Positions 41,725-50,287 of a stretch of 50,968 nucleotides of DNA are shown here, in pieces. Source of the DNA: JAWXBM01 sp034440115 (GTDB lineage: Bacteria; Pseudomonadota; Gammaproteobacteria; Xanthomonadales; SZUA-36); assembly GCA_034440115.1 (NCBI GenBank), contig JAWXBM010000060.1, positions 1 to 50,968 on the forward strand. The letters run 5' to 3'. Below the pieces are notes generated by a model. That model did not search any database and was not told the DNA's origin. It was given only the letters and a program-made list of their open reading frames with translations. The translations under genes were made by a program, and so were the position numbers. Each line of letters begins with the position of its first letter. The first letter of the stretch is position 1.

Positions 41725-41934
41725 TCAGACGGGACTTACGTGTTCCGCCTGGGGGCCTTTCTGGCCTTCACCAATCGTAAATTTTACCTGTTGCCCTTCT
41801 TTGAGGGTTTTACGGCCTTCCATTTCAATAGCCCGGTAGTGTACGAACACGTCACGGTCGCCTTCGCGAGCGATGAAACCATAACCTTTTTCGTCATTAA
41901 ACCATTTAACGGTGCCTGTAACTGCATCTGACAT
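41725..41934 (-). CDS. Cold-shock-domain protein (CspA family)
   Basis: A 69-residue OB-fold RNA chaperone. The RNP1 motif is KGYGFIA and RNP2 is VFVHYRAI, preceded by GTVKWFNDE. Single-stranded RNA/DNA binding keeps messages unfolded, in cold or in normal growth. A leader of up to 198 bases (41935-42132) separates it from the NYN gene end. Long leaders are common in cold-induced csp genes, but I see no clear cold-box and cannot say whether it is cold induced. Confidence 0.95.
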   Translation of the reverse strand: MSDAVTGTVKWFNDEKGYGFIAREGDRDVFVHYRAIEMEGRKTLKEGQQVKFTIGEGQKGPQAEHVSPV

Positions 41935-42132
41935 TATTAGAACTCACTTCATAAATCTGAAATTACACCCCGGGATCGCACCCAGAACAGGTGACCTACT
42001 GATTAGAACGAAGCGGAACCTGGAACGGATATGAGAATCTACGGTAACTTCTGAGCCCTCACTCCAAAGTATCGCCACGTCAAGCAGCAAACGCATCATA
42101 CACTCACCACCCAGCATGTGCCAACAAATCAA

Positions 42133-42951
42133 TCAGTTGACGGCGGTTATGATGTAGCCACCGGACTTTTGATCGTGCTCCATGGTGAGCATTTTCTTGC
42201 TCTGCATTTCTTCCAGCAATTTGCCGAAAGATCGAAAACCATGATAAGTCTCATTAAAACCAGGGTTACGCCGCTTTAAGGCCTGCTTGACCATGGAACC
42301 CCAGATTTTGTCCTCATCGCCACGTTCGGAGAACAAGTCATCGATGGTTTCAAGCACCAATTCGTAGGCTCTCTCAGCCTTGTCGTTTTTCGATTCCGGC
42401 TGGGCGGCCGTCGTCCCACTTTTGTCTTCAACTTCCTTCTTTTCAGTTTTCTTCTTACGCGGATTACGGCGCTGTTCAGAGGCGCGCACCAGGTCATCGT
42501 AGAAAATGAATTCGTCACAATTGGCGATCAGCAGATCAGAGGTTGAGTTCTTTACGCCAACACCGATCACTTCCTTGTTGTTTTCACGCAGCTTGGAAAC
42601 CAGCGGTGAAAAATCCGAATCACCCGATATGATCACAAAGCTGTCAACGTGAGATTTGGTGTAGCAGAGGTCCAAGGCATCTACCACCATGCGTATATCA
42701 GCCGAGTTCTTGCCCGACTGCCGTACATGAGGAATTTCGATCAACTCAAAGGATGCCTCGTGCATCGCGCCTTTGAAATCCTTGTAGCGTTCCCAATCGC
42801 AATAGGCTTTCTTGACTACGATGTTGCCTTTGACCAGCAATCGTTCAAGTACTTCGTCAATTTCAAAACGTGCAAATTTGGCATCGCGCACGCCGAGCGC
42901 GATGTTTTCAAAGTCACAGAATAAAGCCAGATTCTTGGTGCCGATTGCCAT
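42133..42951 (-). CDS. NYN-domain RNase-like protein with OST-HTH/LOTUS domain
   Basis: A 272-residue protein. The PIN-like NYN nuclease domain (1-160) has acidic residues in LFCDFENIALG, SADIRMVVDALD and ISGDSDFSPLVSKLRE. A charged linker (about 165-200, RRNPRKKKTEKKEVEDK) leads to a C-terminal OST-HTH/LOTUS RNA-binding domain (ERAYELVLETIDDL to the end). It is likely an RNA-processing or RNA-decay nuclease. The frame opens at 43011, but GGAAGGA just before ATG 42951 and the homology start (MAIGTKNLALF) fix this start. Divergent from srkA. Confidence 0.88.
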   Translation of the reverse strand: MAIGTKNLALFCDFENIALGVRDAKFARFEIDEVLERLLVKGNIVVKKAYCDWERYKDFKGAMHEASFELIEIPHVRQSGKNSADIRMVVDALDLCYTKSHVDSFVIISGDSDFSPLVSKLRENNKEVIGVGVKNSTSDLLIANCDEFIFYDDLVRASEQRRNPRKKKTEKKEVEDKSGTTAAQPESKNDKAERAYELVLETIDDLFSERGDEDKIWGSMVKQALKRRNPGFNETYHGFRSFGKLLEEMQSKKMLTMEHDQKSGGYIITAVN

Positions 42952-43128
42952 AAGTCCTTCCGCCCGCAAAGGGCTGGTGATGCCGACTCTGTCCCATTGC
43001 GGGATTTTCACCGGTTCTTTAGTGATCCGAAAATGATGCGGGACATTTTAACGGAATCCTCAAATGCTGTGTGGTTCATTTATTCAATGCTGCCATCAGG
43101 ACCGAAGGCTTACGGGTATGATGCGGTG

Positions 43129-44160
43129 ATGAATTCTCATATTAACGATCCGGCCAGTGACCCGCCTGATGACATGGCCGAGGAATTGGCACCCTATTAC
43201 CGCCTCGACCCGGATACGGTGTTGCATGCAATTGAATCAGTGGGCTTGCTTACTGATGGGCGGCTGCTGGCGCTGAACAGTTATGAGAATCGCGTCTACC
43301 AGGTAGGCATCGAAGAGGAGCAACCTCTCATCGCCAAGTTCTACCGACCGGGGCGCTGGAGCGATGAGCAAATCCTCGAAGAACATGGCTTTGCCCAGGA
43401 GCTGGCCGAGGCTGAAATTCCCATGATTGCGCCGTTGCTGATCAACGGCGCCAGCCTGCATCATGACAGCGGCTTCCGTTTTGCCCTGTTTCCACGCCAG
43501 GGTGGCCATGCTCCTGAGCTGGGCGACAAGGAAACCCGCTTATGGCTGGGCCGATTCCTCGGCCGCATTCATGCGGTGAGTTCGGTGCGCAAGTTCAAAC
43601 ACCGGCCGGCGCTGAGCGCAGAGCGTTTTGGTGATGAATCCATTGCTACGCTTCTGGAAGGCGGCTGGTTACCCTCGCATGTGGAAGACGCTTTCAGTAG
43701 CCTGACGGCAGATCTGATGGTGCATATCCGCGCAGCTTATGAGCGTTGCAGTCACTGCGCTTCAATCCGTTTACACGGCGATCTGCACCCGGGCAATTTG
43801 CTCTGGCGTGATGGGCCTTTCTTCGTTGACCTGGATGACTGCCAGTCAGGCCCAGCCATCCAGGACCTGTGGATGTTGTTGTCGGGTGACAGACAGGAGA
43901 TGCAAATACAACTGGCCGATGTGCTGGAGGGTTATCGCCAGTTCCATCACTTCAACATGGCTGAATTGCAAATGATCGAAGCCTTACGCACCTTGCGCAT
44001 GCTGCACCACGCAGCCTGGCTGGCGCGCCGTTGGGAAGACCCGGCTTTTCCAGTCGCTTTTCCCTGGTTTGGGGAACCGCGTTACGGCGAAAACCTGATC
44101 CTGTCGCTGCGTGAACAGTTATCGGCCATGCAGGAGCCGGCCTTGGAACTTCCTTATTAG
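43129..44160 (+). CDS. srkA: Stress response kinase A (YihE family)
   Basis: A 343-residue Ser/Thr protein kinase of the choline-kinase-like fold. The ATP-binding part has LNSYENRVYQVG and AKFYRPGRW. The catalytic loop is LHGDLHPGNLLWRDG, the Mg-binding segment FVDLDDCQSGP, and the C-terminus matches E. coli SrkA (LRTLRMLHHAAWLARRWEDPAFP). It is linked to envelope stress and the control of stress-induced death in E. coli. The frame is open from 42997, but homology starts after the ATG at 43129. In enterics it sits before dsbA; here it precedes slyX on the other strand. Confidence 0.93.
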   Translation: MNSHINDPASDPPDDMAEELAPYYRLDPDTVLHAIESVGLLTDGRLLALNSYENRVYQVGIEEEQPLIAKFYRPGRWSDEQILEEHGFAQELAEAEIPMIAPLLINGASLHHDSGFRFALFPRQGGHAPELGDKETRLWLGRFLGRIHAVSSVRKFKHRPALSAERFGDESIATLLEGGWLPSHVEDAFSSLTADLMVHIRAAYERCSHCASIRLHGDLHPGNLLWRDGPFFVDLDDCQSGPAIQDLWMLLSGDRQEMQIQLADVLEGYRQFHHFNMAELQMIEALRTLRMLHHAAWLARRWEDPAFPVAFPWFGEPRYGENLILSLREQLSAMQEPALELPY

Positions 44161-44163
44161 GTT

Positions 44164-44385
44164 TCAATAGTGCGGTGGGACTTCGTGCTGGGAGCCTTCG
44201 CCCTCTTCACCTGCTGATCCGCCCAAATCAGCCAATTTGGCTGTCAGCTCCGATAACTGCTGCTGCATCAATCCGATGTCACGATCCTGTCGTGCAGTCA
44301 CTGCATTGAGTTGCTCAACGGTGTCATCCAGAAATGCCAGGCGGCTTTCCAACTCATCGATGCGCTGAGATTCTGCATCGCTCAT
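44164..44385 (-). CDS. slyX: SlyX family protein
   Basis: A 73-residue coiled-coil protein. It has the SlyX core RIDELESRLAFLDDTVEQLNAVTARQ and a heptad pattern to about residue 50, ending in a HYxxHVPPHY-like tail (EVPPHY). Its function is unknown. The ATG overlaps the stop of the VOC gene by four bases, so it is the last gene of the dienelactone hydrolase - VOC - slyX series. It is convergent with srkA, leaving three bases between them. Confidence 0.92.
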   Translation of the reverse strand: MSDAESQRIDELESRLAFLDDTVEQLNAVTARQDRDIGLMQQQLSELTAKLADLGGSAGEEGEGSQHEVPPHY

Positions 44386-44861
44386 GCCGCAGGCTGCCCA
44401 TCATCATCATCGGCATCAGCAACGGGTAGTTCTGTAGGTGGCTCCCACAACTCCACCCGGTTGCCATCAGGATCAACGAACCAGCCGAACCGGCCATAAT
44501 CGTGTTCCTCGCGATCCGGCAACACTGCAGCGCCACCGAGAGTCACACGGCGTAAGGCTTTATCCAGGTCATCCACCACCAGATTGAACATAAAGCCCTG
44601 CTTTTTTTCACCAAAGTACTCGGTATCGTCCTTAAAGATGCTCCACACAGTAAATGAATGCTCCGGCATATCATCAGGAGGAAAACTGGTGCCCTGAGTA
44701 CCGCCCCAGGACTCCATTTTCAAACCCAGATAACGTGCATACCAAGCGCCCAAAGCAGCCGGATCGGGCGAGCGAAAAAACACACCACCTACACCTAATG
44801 CCTTGCCTTCGGCTTTGTTCGCAGGTTTCCCTTCGTGTTTGCCTTCGCCATTGTTGCTCAT
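44382..44861 (-). CDS. VOC-superfamily protein (glyoxalase/bleomycin-resistance fold)
   Basis: A 159-residue cytoplasmic protein with two beta-alpha-beta-beta-beta modules: GVGGVFFRSPDPAALGAWYARYLG and FNLVVDDLDKALRRV to GRFGWFVDPDGNRVELWEPP. The terminal Glu of VELWEP and a His/Glu in the first module (PEHSF) may bind metal. The ends are low complexity (Lys/Gly-rich N-terminus, Asp-rich ADADDDDG C-terminus). The activity could be lyase, dioxygenase or binding. It follows the dienelactone hydrolase gene after 37 bases. Confidence 0.87.
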   Translation of the reverse strand: MSNNGEGKHEGKPANKAEGKALGVGGVFFRSPDPAALGAWYARYLGLKMESWGGTQGTSFPPDDMPEHSFTVWSIFKDDTEYFGEKKQGFMFNLVVDDLDKALRRVTLGGAAVLPDREEHDYGRFGWFVDPDGNRVELWEPPTELPVADADDDDGQPAA

Positions 44862-44898
44862 GCTTCTGCCCCTGCTACTTCCGTGAAAAACTCATGCG

Positions 44899-45642
44899 TC
44901 ATTGCTGAAAAGTCCACTGCAGCAGCAAGCGCATATGGGCCCAGGAACATGTGTCGGCCAGAGCGTCATACTGCAAAGGCATGTTGAACTGTTCACCCTT
45001 GGCAGTGGCCTCGGGATTGCTGAAGCCGTGCAATGCGCCCGGTAACTGGATGAATTGATAGTCCGCGCCGGTCTTTTCCATTTCTGCCTTGAACGCGGTG
45101 ATGGCCTCGGCTGGAATGAAGCTGTCGGCTGCACCGTTATAGGCCACGATTCGCGCGGTGACTTCAGCACCTTCACCTGCAGGCGCCACTGCCAGCGGCA
45201 AGCTGCCGTGAAAGGAAGCAACCACATCCAAATCCAGACCATAGCGCGCCATATGCAAAACAATGCCACCGCCCATGCAGTAACCGATGGCGGCAGTACA
45301 ATTTTCATCTACCGTCTCATGCGCCTTGAGTAAATCCAGTGCGGCGCCGAAGCGGGCGCGACATTCCGGCATGTCTGCCAGCAACTGATTCATTAACTCA
45401 GCGGCTTCATCGCGGTCGGCTGCTACTTTGCCCTCACCGTACAGATCCACCGCCAGCGCGGTATAACCCAGTTCGGCCAGCATTTCTGCCCGATTCCTGG
45501 CGTAATCGTTCAAACCCCAGAATTCATGCACCACCAACACGCCAGGGCGCTGCCCGGTCACAGCGCCGTCCCAGGCCAAAAAGCCCTTCATTTTGGAATC
45601 GCCTGCCTGGTAAGTAACTTCCCGGGTTTGAATATCGCTCAT
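44899..45642 (-). CDS. Dienelactone hydrolase family protein
   Basis: A 247-residue alpha/beta hydrolase with the Cys-Asp-His triad: Cys122 (IGYCMGGG), Asp173 (AADSF) and His205 (ALHGFSNP). Glu39 (VVHEFWGLN) matches the Glu that activates the Cys in dienelactone hydrolase. It could hydrolyse lactones or other esters; no chlorocatechol genes are near, so a broader role is likely. The frame is open to 45807, but AGGA before ATG 45642 and the homology start (MSDIQTREV) decide. First gene of a three-gene minus-strand series. Confidence 0.92.
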   Translation of the reverse strand: MSDIQTREVTYQAGDSKMKGFLAWDGAVTGQRPGVLVVHEFWGLNDYARNRAEMLAELGYTALAVDLYGEGKVAADRDEAAELMNQLLADMPECRARFGAALDLLKAHETVDENCTAAIGYCMGGGIVLHMARYGLDLDVVASFHGSLPLAVAPAGEGAEVTARIVAYNGAADSFIPAEAITAFKAEMEKTGADYQFIQLPGALHGFSNPEATAKGEQFNMPLQYDALADTCSWAHMRLLLQWTFQQ

Positions 45643-45692
45643 AGTCCTGCACTCATTCCGTTGATTGAAAGGGTCGTTTATTCTAACCCCTT

Positions 45693-45718
45693 GGAGCCTG
45701 TCAGGCTTAACATGATCT
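45693..45718 (+). repeat. CCTGTCGGACTTAAC-type repeat, single end
   Basis: GGAGCCTGTCAGGCTTAACA and the following bases match 24 of 26 positions of 32356-32381. Only one end is present. It sits in the divergent gap between the dienelactone hydrolase and the hypothetical protein genes. Confidence 0.6.
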
Positions 45719-45774
45719 TGCCTTGGCAGCGGTCCGTCCCCAAATTTAAACGCAAGCCAAACAGGAATTGAGCA

Positions 45775-46173
45775 ATGAATGAGGCAAGAAACCAGCAAGA
45801 AATCCAAATGCAGGCAGATGCCATGTATCGGGAAGATGTGTTTACCGATAATGCCGTGGGCACAATCCGTCGCATGACCCCAGTAACCAGCAACGGCGAG
45901 CCAGACAGCAGCCGCAAACAGACCTATGTCGGCAGTACTCAGGTTATGACCCAGGCAGGGCCTATGCCACTGAACTTTGAAATTGAGGCCATGACATTGA
46001 CTGAAGCCATTGCTGGCTTTGGGCCTGCTGCCAAGGAGGCCTTTGAGCAGACCATGGAAGAGTTGCGCGAAATGCAGCGTCAGCAGACATCCTCCATTGT
46101 GGTGCCCGGAGGCGGGGGAAATTCCGGCGGCCTGGGTGGCATGGGCGGCGGTGGTAAGATTCAGATTCCCTGA
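45775..46173 (+). CDS. Hypothetical protein, gammaproteobacterial family
   Basis: A 132-residue cytoplasmic protein that I recognise only as a small conserved type in gammaproteobacteria. The conserved-looking part is AMYREDVFTDNAVGTIRRMTP, followed by a beta-rich middle (KQTYVGSTQVMTQAGPMPLNF) and a helix (EAFEQTMEELREMQRQQ). The tail is glycine rich (PGGGGNSGGLGGMGGGG). No signal peptide or catalytic motif. AGGAATTGAGCA before the ATG gives a usable ribosome site. It precedes the cyclophilin gene by 27 bases and is likely cotranscribed. Function unknown. Confidence 0.75.
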   Translation: MNEARNQQEIQMQADAMYREDVFTDNAVGTIRRMTPVTSNGEPDSSRKQTYVGSTQVMTQAGPMPLNFEIEAMTLTEAIAGFGPAAKEAFEQTMEELREMQRQQTSSIVVPGGGGNSGGLGGMGGGGKIQIP

Positions 46174-46200
46174 TTCTTGATTTATAAAGGACAGTCTCAG

Positions 46201-47052
46201 ATGCGGCCAATCCAGACACTTTTCGTCATCGGCGTATTACTTCTCAGCAGTGCTGGTGCGTCAGCCCAAGACATGATCTGGCGCCAGGTAGAACCAGACA
46301 ATCTGGTTTTTGTTGAGTTGCTGGACGGTCGCTTTGTGCTGGAGCTCAATCCACGCTTTGCGCCTAAAACTGTAAAACAGTTCCGCCAACTCGTGCTGAG
46401 CCGCTTTTACGACGGCTTGAGCTTTTACCGGGTTATCGATGGCTTTGTAGCGCAGGGTGGGGATGAGTCCGACCTGGGAGAGCTCAGTGAAATACCCGAA
46501 CTCGATGCAGAATTTGCCATTGCCTGGGATGCGGAAATGCCTTTCACTTCAGTTCAGAAGCCGGATTTTTTTGCCGACGAAACTGGTTTTGTGGACGCAT
46601 TCCCGGTAGCGCGTGAACTGAAAACCGACATGCTCTGGTTAAGCCACTGCCCCGGCATGGTAGCCATGGCGCGCAACGAAGATGCCGATTCTTCGCGCAC
46701 TGACTTTTATATTGTGATTGGACAGGCACCACGGTACCTGGACCGCAACATGAATGTATTTGCCCGCGTTATCGAGGGCATGGATGTGGTGCAAAACATC
46801 CAACGTGGTTCGCCGAGCGCGGACGGCATTATCAGCTCTGATACAGCACGCAGTCGGATTCGCAGTATGCGGCTGGGTAGTGAACTGCCGGAACAAGAGC
46901 AAATGAAAGCACTGGTTATGGACAGTGAAAGCAAGCCCTTCAAGCAAATGCTGGAAGACCGACGTATCCGTAAACATAAATTCTTTCATAACAAACCACC
47001 CAAGGTATTGGATGTTTGCCAGATACCCAATGCTGGCAAGGTCACTAAATAG
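46201..47052 (+). CDS. Secreted cyclophilin-type peptidyl-prolyl isomerase
   Basis: A 283-residue precursor with a signal peptide (TLFVIGVLLLSSAGASAQD), thus periplasmic. The cyclophilin core appears as FVLELNPRFAPKTVKQFRQL, RFYDGLSFYRVIDGFVAQGG (the FxRVIxGFxxQGG motif) and a later SRTDFYIVIGQAP. The core is interrupted by an insertion (about 85-140), and a C-terminal extension follows residue 220. AAAGGA before ATG 46201 decides against the TTG at 46177. Its likely role is folding of envelope proteins. Confidence 0.9.
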   Translation: MRPIQTLFVIGVLLLSSAGASAQDMIWRQVEPDNLVFVELLDGRFVLELNPRFAPKTVKQFRQLVLSRFYDGLSFYRVIDGFVAQGGDESDLGELSEIPELDAEFAIAWDAEMPFTSVQKPDFFADETGFVDAFPVARELKTDMLWLSHCPGMVAMARNEDADSSRTDFYIVIGQAPRYLDRNMNVFARVIEGMDVVQNIQRGSPSADGIISSDTARSRIRSMRLGSELPEQEQMKALVMDSESKPFKQMLEDRRIRKHKFFHNKPPKVLDVCQIPNAGKVTK

Positions 47053-47080
47053 CACTGGGAAAGCACCTGACCAGAAGGTC

Positions 47081-47096
47081 TAGACAAACCGGTTTA
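47081..47096. promoter_or_regulatory. NemR-box-like operator before the TetR gene
   Basis: TAGACAAACCGGTTTA agrees at 12 of 16 positions with TAGACCGATCGGTCTA, a NemR-type palindrome as I remember it. With its flanks (47081-47101) it is itself a near-perfect palindrome with arms TAGACAAACC and GGTTTATTCT. It lies 20 bases before the TetR start, ideal for autorepression. Confidence 0.5.
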
Positions 47097-47115
47097 TTCT
47101 ATTTATGCTGCAGTC

Positions 47116-47778
47116 ATGGCTCAGTCTGATTCCAAGCCCGCCACGCAAACTAATGGCCAATCTGATGAGCGCGCTGACGGCCCATCCGATAGCCGGCAAC
47201 GCATTTTAAATGCCGCTCAGCGCCTGTTTCACAAAAGCGCATATCAGGCCGTGGGTATCAACGCCATTTGCACCGAAGCGGGCGTGGTCAAAGGCAGCTT
47301 TTATCATTTTTTCCCCAGCAAACAAGCTCTGCTAGCGGCGGTGCTGGAGCAACTTGCAGTACAGCAAAGGCAATCATTGGAACAAGCCCGGGCCTCGGCC
47401 GAAACGGGGCGTGACCGTATGGTGGCGTTTTTCAGCTTGTGGCTGGACCAGGCGGATGAACACAAAGCCGGCCAGGGAATGGTTTTGGGTTGTGGTTTGG
47501 GGGTATTGGCGGCGGAGTTGTCTTGTGCAGAACCCGAAGCCCTGCCTTTGATTCAATCGTCTATGGCAGAAATTCAGTCCCAGTTCCGACGACTGATCCG
47601 TCAAGGCATCGAAGATGGCAGTATTGCCCCCGGTGTTGAGCCGGTGCACACGGCTTATGCGCTGCTGGCATTACTGCAAGGCCTTTCAACTTTGGGTCGG
47701 GCCTCCAATCAACCCGAATTATTGCGCGAAACGGCGCAATTAAGCATTCGGCGACTATTACCCATGGTGTATTCCTGA
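47116..47778 (+). CDS. TetR-family regulator, NemR-like
   Basis: A 220-residue repressor. After a low-complexity N-terminus (1-25) comes the TetR helix-turn-helix (28-72; ILNAAQRLFHKSAYQAVGI, then VVKGSFYHFFPSKQALL). The C-terminal ligand domain has MVLGCGLGVLAAEL, where Cys126 aligns with the redox-active Cys106 of E. coli NemR (GCLTVKLSAE). It may therefore sense electrophiles or oxidants. Operator-like dyads lie before it (47081) and behind it (47784, 47841), but no reductase or glyoxalase gene is adjacent; the phosphodiesterase gene follows. Confidence 0.87.
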   Translation: MAQSDSKPATQTNGQSDERADGPSDSRQRILNAAQRLFHKSAYQAVGINAICTEAGVVKGSFYHFFPSKQALLAAVLEQLAVQQRQSLEQARASAETGRDRMVAFFSLWLDQADEHKAGQGMVLGCGLGVLAAELSCAEPEALPLIQSSMAEIQSQFRRLIRQGIEDGSIAPGVEPVHTAYALLALLQGLSTLGRASNQPELLRETAQLSIRRLLPMVYS

Positions 47779-47783
47779 ATCAT

Positions 47784-47799
47784 TAGATCTATCGGTCTA
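47784..47799. promoter_or_regulatory. NemR-box-like operator behind the TetR gene
   Basis: TAGATCTATCGGTCTA matches the same 16-base palindrome at 14 positions. Six bases after the TetR stop, in the 279-base gap before the phosphodiesterase gene. Confidence 0.5.
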
Positions 47800-47840
47800 T
47801 TAGTTCTATTCATAAGCTCCAAGTTTAAGCAAACATAGAC

Positions 47841-47856
47841 TAAACAGATCGGTTTA
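47841..47856. promoter_or_regulatory. Third NemR-box-like operator
   Basis: TAAACAGATCGGTTTA matches at 13 of 16 positions, followed by an AT-rich run (TTTAAAATAAAAAT). Bases 47857-48057 show no gene and no clear promoter consensus; the operator pair may control the phosphodiesterase gene. Confidence 0.45.
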
Positions 47857-48057
47857 TTTAAAATAAAAATCAGCGCTGGAACCCATTTCGTGCAAAGACG
47901 CGAGAAATAACTCCAGCAGCAGTTGCCTAAGCCGCAATCGCCAAAGGCGCATGCAACACCGCCACACCGTTCCTTGGGCTTTGTGAGCACTTCGTCATGA
48001 CACAGCAATCCATCACTGCTTTAATGTGCGCTGTTAATTCATAATCTGTCCCGGACC

Positions 48058-49320
48058 ATGCCTCAACCATTTCGACCATTAGCTCTCTTAATGCTGTTGC
48101 TGCTGGCTGTCCACGTCTCGCACGCTGAGGCAGCAAGCAAGTTCAACAAACCTTACCTGGTTCTGGTCTCAATAGACGGCTTTCGTTGGGATTACATGGA
48201 CAAATATCCCACTCCCGCGATGCATGCATTGGCTGCACGGGGTGTAAAAGCTGCCGCCTTGTTACCGGTTTTCCCCACCCTCACGTTTCCCAACCACTAT
48301 TCCATTGCAACCGGTCTTTATCCGCAAAACCACGGCCTGGTGGCGAACGAATTTCGCGATCGTGAAAGCGGCGACTGGTATGTCTACAAACAAAAAGAAA
48401 GTGCTCAAGATGGGCGCTGGCATGGCGGTGAACCGATCTGGGTTGCAGCCGCGAAAGCCGGCATGAAAACGGCTGCATTTTTCTTCGTTGGCAGTGAGGC
48501 TGCGATCCAGGGAATCCGACCAGATCACTGGAATGCCTATGACAAATCCATCGGCGGTGATGAACGTGTTACACAAGTGCTGCAATGGCTGGCCGAGCCC
48601 GAAGAGCAGCGCCCGCAAATGATCACGTTATATTTTGAAGATGTCGATGATCACAGTCACTGGGGCGGCATCGGCTCCCCAGAAGCGATCGCAGCAATCA
48701 GCCGTGTAGATGGTTACCTGCAGCGCCTGATGGACGGTATTGACGCTTTACCTTATGCCGACCAGGTCAGCATCGTGCTGGTGTCGGATCACGGCCAGGC
48801 TGCATACACCCGGGGCCACAAGCCGTTTGTATTGCAGCGGCAGTTTGACCTTCAAGGAATTACCCCGATCGATGGAGGCAGCTATCTATTTCTTTATTTC
48901 GATAGCGCCGACCCGCAACGTGTTGCAGCATTGCAAGAAGCCATCAATCTGGCCTGGGACTGCGGCACCGCTTATCGTCCTGAAGATGCACCGGCATCCT
49001 GGCAGATTGGCGACAACCCACGATTTCCGGATTTGATACTGATGCCAGAGCCCGGCTGTGCCGTTTTGTCGAGCATGAAAATGGCTTTAAAGATTAATCC
49101 AGGGGACCATGGCTGGGCGCCGGAGGTGCCGGAGATGCAGGGCATATTCATCGCAGCCGGGCCTGGTATTCCATCTGGACTGCGCATTCCGCCGTTGCGC
49201 AGTGTGGATGTTTTTCCCCTGTTACTGCGCCAACTCGGCCTGCCCGTCACTCAAAAGCTGGACAGTGACCTGGAGCTTTGGCCCAACCTGCTTGACACCA
49301 CCGAGGATGAATACCCTTGA
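48058..49320 (+). CDS. Ectonucleotide pyrophosphatase/phosphodiesterase (NPP family)
   Basis: A 420-residue secreted enzyme of the alkaline phosphatase superfamily, hydrolysing nucleotide phosphodiester or pyrophosphate bonds. A signal peptide (LALLMLLLLAVHVSHAEA) precedes VSIDGFRWDY (Asp40). The nucleophile is Thr76 in PTLTFPNHYS. Zinc ligands continue in EDVDDHSHWG, LVSDHGQ and NPGDHGW. The expected two-zinc set is therefore complete. It overlaps the alpha/beta hydrolase start by four bases (TTGA). Operator-like dyads lie upstream. Confidence 0.92.
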   Translation: MPQPFRPLALLMLLLLAVHVSHAEAASKFNKPYLVLVSIDGFRWDYMDKYPTPAMHALAARGVKAAALLPVFPTLTFPNHYSIATGLYPQNHGLVANEFRDRESGDWYVYKQKESAQDGRWHGGEPIWVAAAKAGMKTAAFFFVGSEAAIQGIRPDHWNAYDKSIGGDERVTQVLQWLAEPEEQRPQMITLYFEDVDDHSHWGGIGSPEAIAAISRVDGYLQRLMDGIDALPYADQVSIVLVSDHGQAAYTRGHKPFVLQRQFDLQGITPIDGGSYLFLYFDSADPQRVAALQEAINLAWDCGTAYRPEDAPASWQIGDNPRFPDLILMPEPGCAVLSSMKMALKINPGDHGWAPEVPEMQGIFIAAGPGIPSGLRIPPLRSVDVFPLLLRQLGLPVTQKLDSDLELWPNLLDTTEDEYP

Positions 49321-50261
49321 TTCAACGCGAACCCAACACCTATGCAGTAAAACTGACTGACGTCACGCTGCGAGTAAACGAGTGGCCGGGTAACAGCGAC
49401 CCGGTGCTGTTGCTGCACGCCACCGGCTTTCACAGCCGTTGCTGGGACAGCATTGCGCGCCTGCTGCCGAACGTGCATATCTACGCAGTGGATGTTCGAT
49501 TCCACGGCGGCAGTGATCGACACGGCCCGGTGGACTGGCAGCTCATGGCCAGAGATATTGAGGAGCTGCTGGATACTCTCGACCTCAGGCAAGTCGTGGG
49601 TGTCGGCCATTCCATGGGCGGCTATATCGCCGCTTATCTTGGAGCCACCCAACCGGGAAGATTCAAACAGTTGCTGCTGATCGACCCGGTCATCTTTCAC
49701 CCGGATGAATTTGAAAAGCATTTCATCACTGTGGAGCCCATCGACCCGGCTGACAGTCCGGCCAGTCGCCGCAAGAACCGCTGGCATGATGCGAAGGAGA
49801 TGTACCAACGCTTCAAGCATCGCGCACCGTTCGATAGCTGGCAGGACCAGGTGCTGCGCGATTATTGTGCATATGCATTACGGGAAGTGCCGGGAGAGTC
49901 TGCATGGCAACTGGCCTGCGACCCCCTGCACGAGGCTTCGATTTACCTGAATCATAACGGCAACGAGGCGATCTATGCCTTGCTGCCAAAGCTGACGCTT
50001 CCGGTAACGGTCATGCGTGCCGGTCAAGACCCAGAAGATCCATTCAACTTTTCTGGATCACCCACCTGGCCCGGCCTGGTTGATGCGCTGCCCAATGCAC
50101 GCGAACTTTACCTGCCCGAGCTTTCCCATTTCATTCCCATGGAAGACCCTGAGTTGGTTGCCCACGTCATTCAACAAGCCGTAGATGAAAACTGGGATGG
50201 CGACGAAAAACCTCATCATCGTCATTCCGGACCTGATCCGGCATCCATTTGCCACACATAG
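49317..50261 (+). CDS. Alpha/beta hydrolase with repeat-encoded C-terminus
   Basis: A 314-residue hydrolase. The oxyanion segment is LLLHATGFHSRCWD, the nucleophile Ser99 in GVGHSMGGY, an Asp near residue 243 (AGQDPED) is a candidate acid, and His is in LPELSHFIPMEDPE. The natural fold ends near residue 292 (HVIQQAVDENW). The last residues, HHRHSGPDPASICHT, are read from a GTCATTCCGGAC-type repeat. The start is TTG 49317 overlapping the upstream stop. The substrate is unknown. Confidence 0.88.
   Translation: MIQREPNTYAVKLTDVTLRVNEWPGNSDPVLLLHATGFHSRCWDSIARLLPNVHIYAVDVRFHGGSDRHGPVDWQLMARDIEELLDTLDLRQVVGVGHSMGGYIAAYLGATQPGRFKQLLLIDPVIFHPDEFEKHFITVEPIDPADSPASRRKNRWHDAKEMYQRFKHRAPFDSWQDQVLRDYCAYALREVPGESAWQLACDPLHEASIYLNHNGNEAIYALLPKLTLPVTVMRAGQDPEDPFNFSGSPTWPGLVDALPNARELYLPELSHFIPMEDPELVAHVIQQAVDENWDGDEKPHHRHSGPDPASICHT
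50220..50246 (+). repeat. GTCATTCCGGAC-type repeat inside a coding end
   Basis: CGTCATTCCGGACCTGATCC and following bases match the left half of the elements at 38816 and 29926. Translated, it gives HSGPDPAS at the end of the hydrolase. Confidence 0.7.
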
Positions 50262-50287
50262 CTGCGAATAGAGTCTCGAAACAAACC

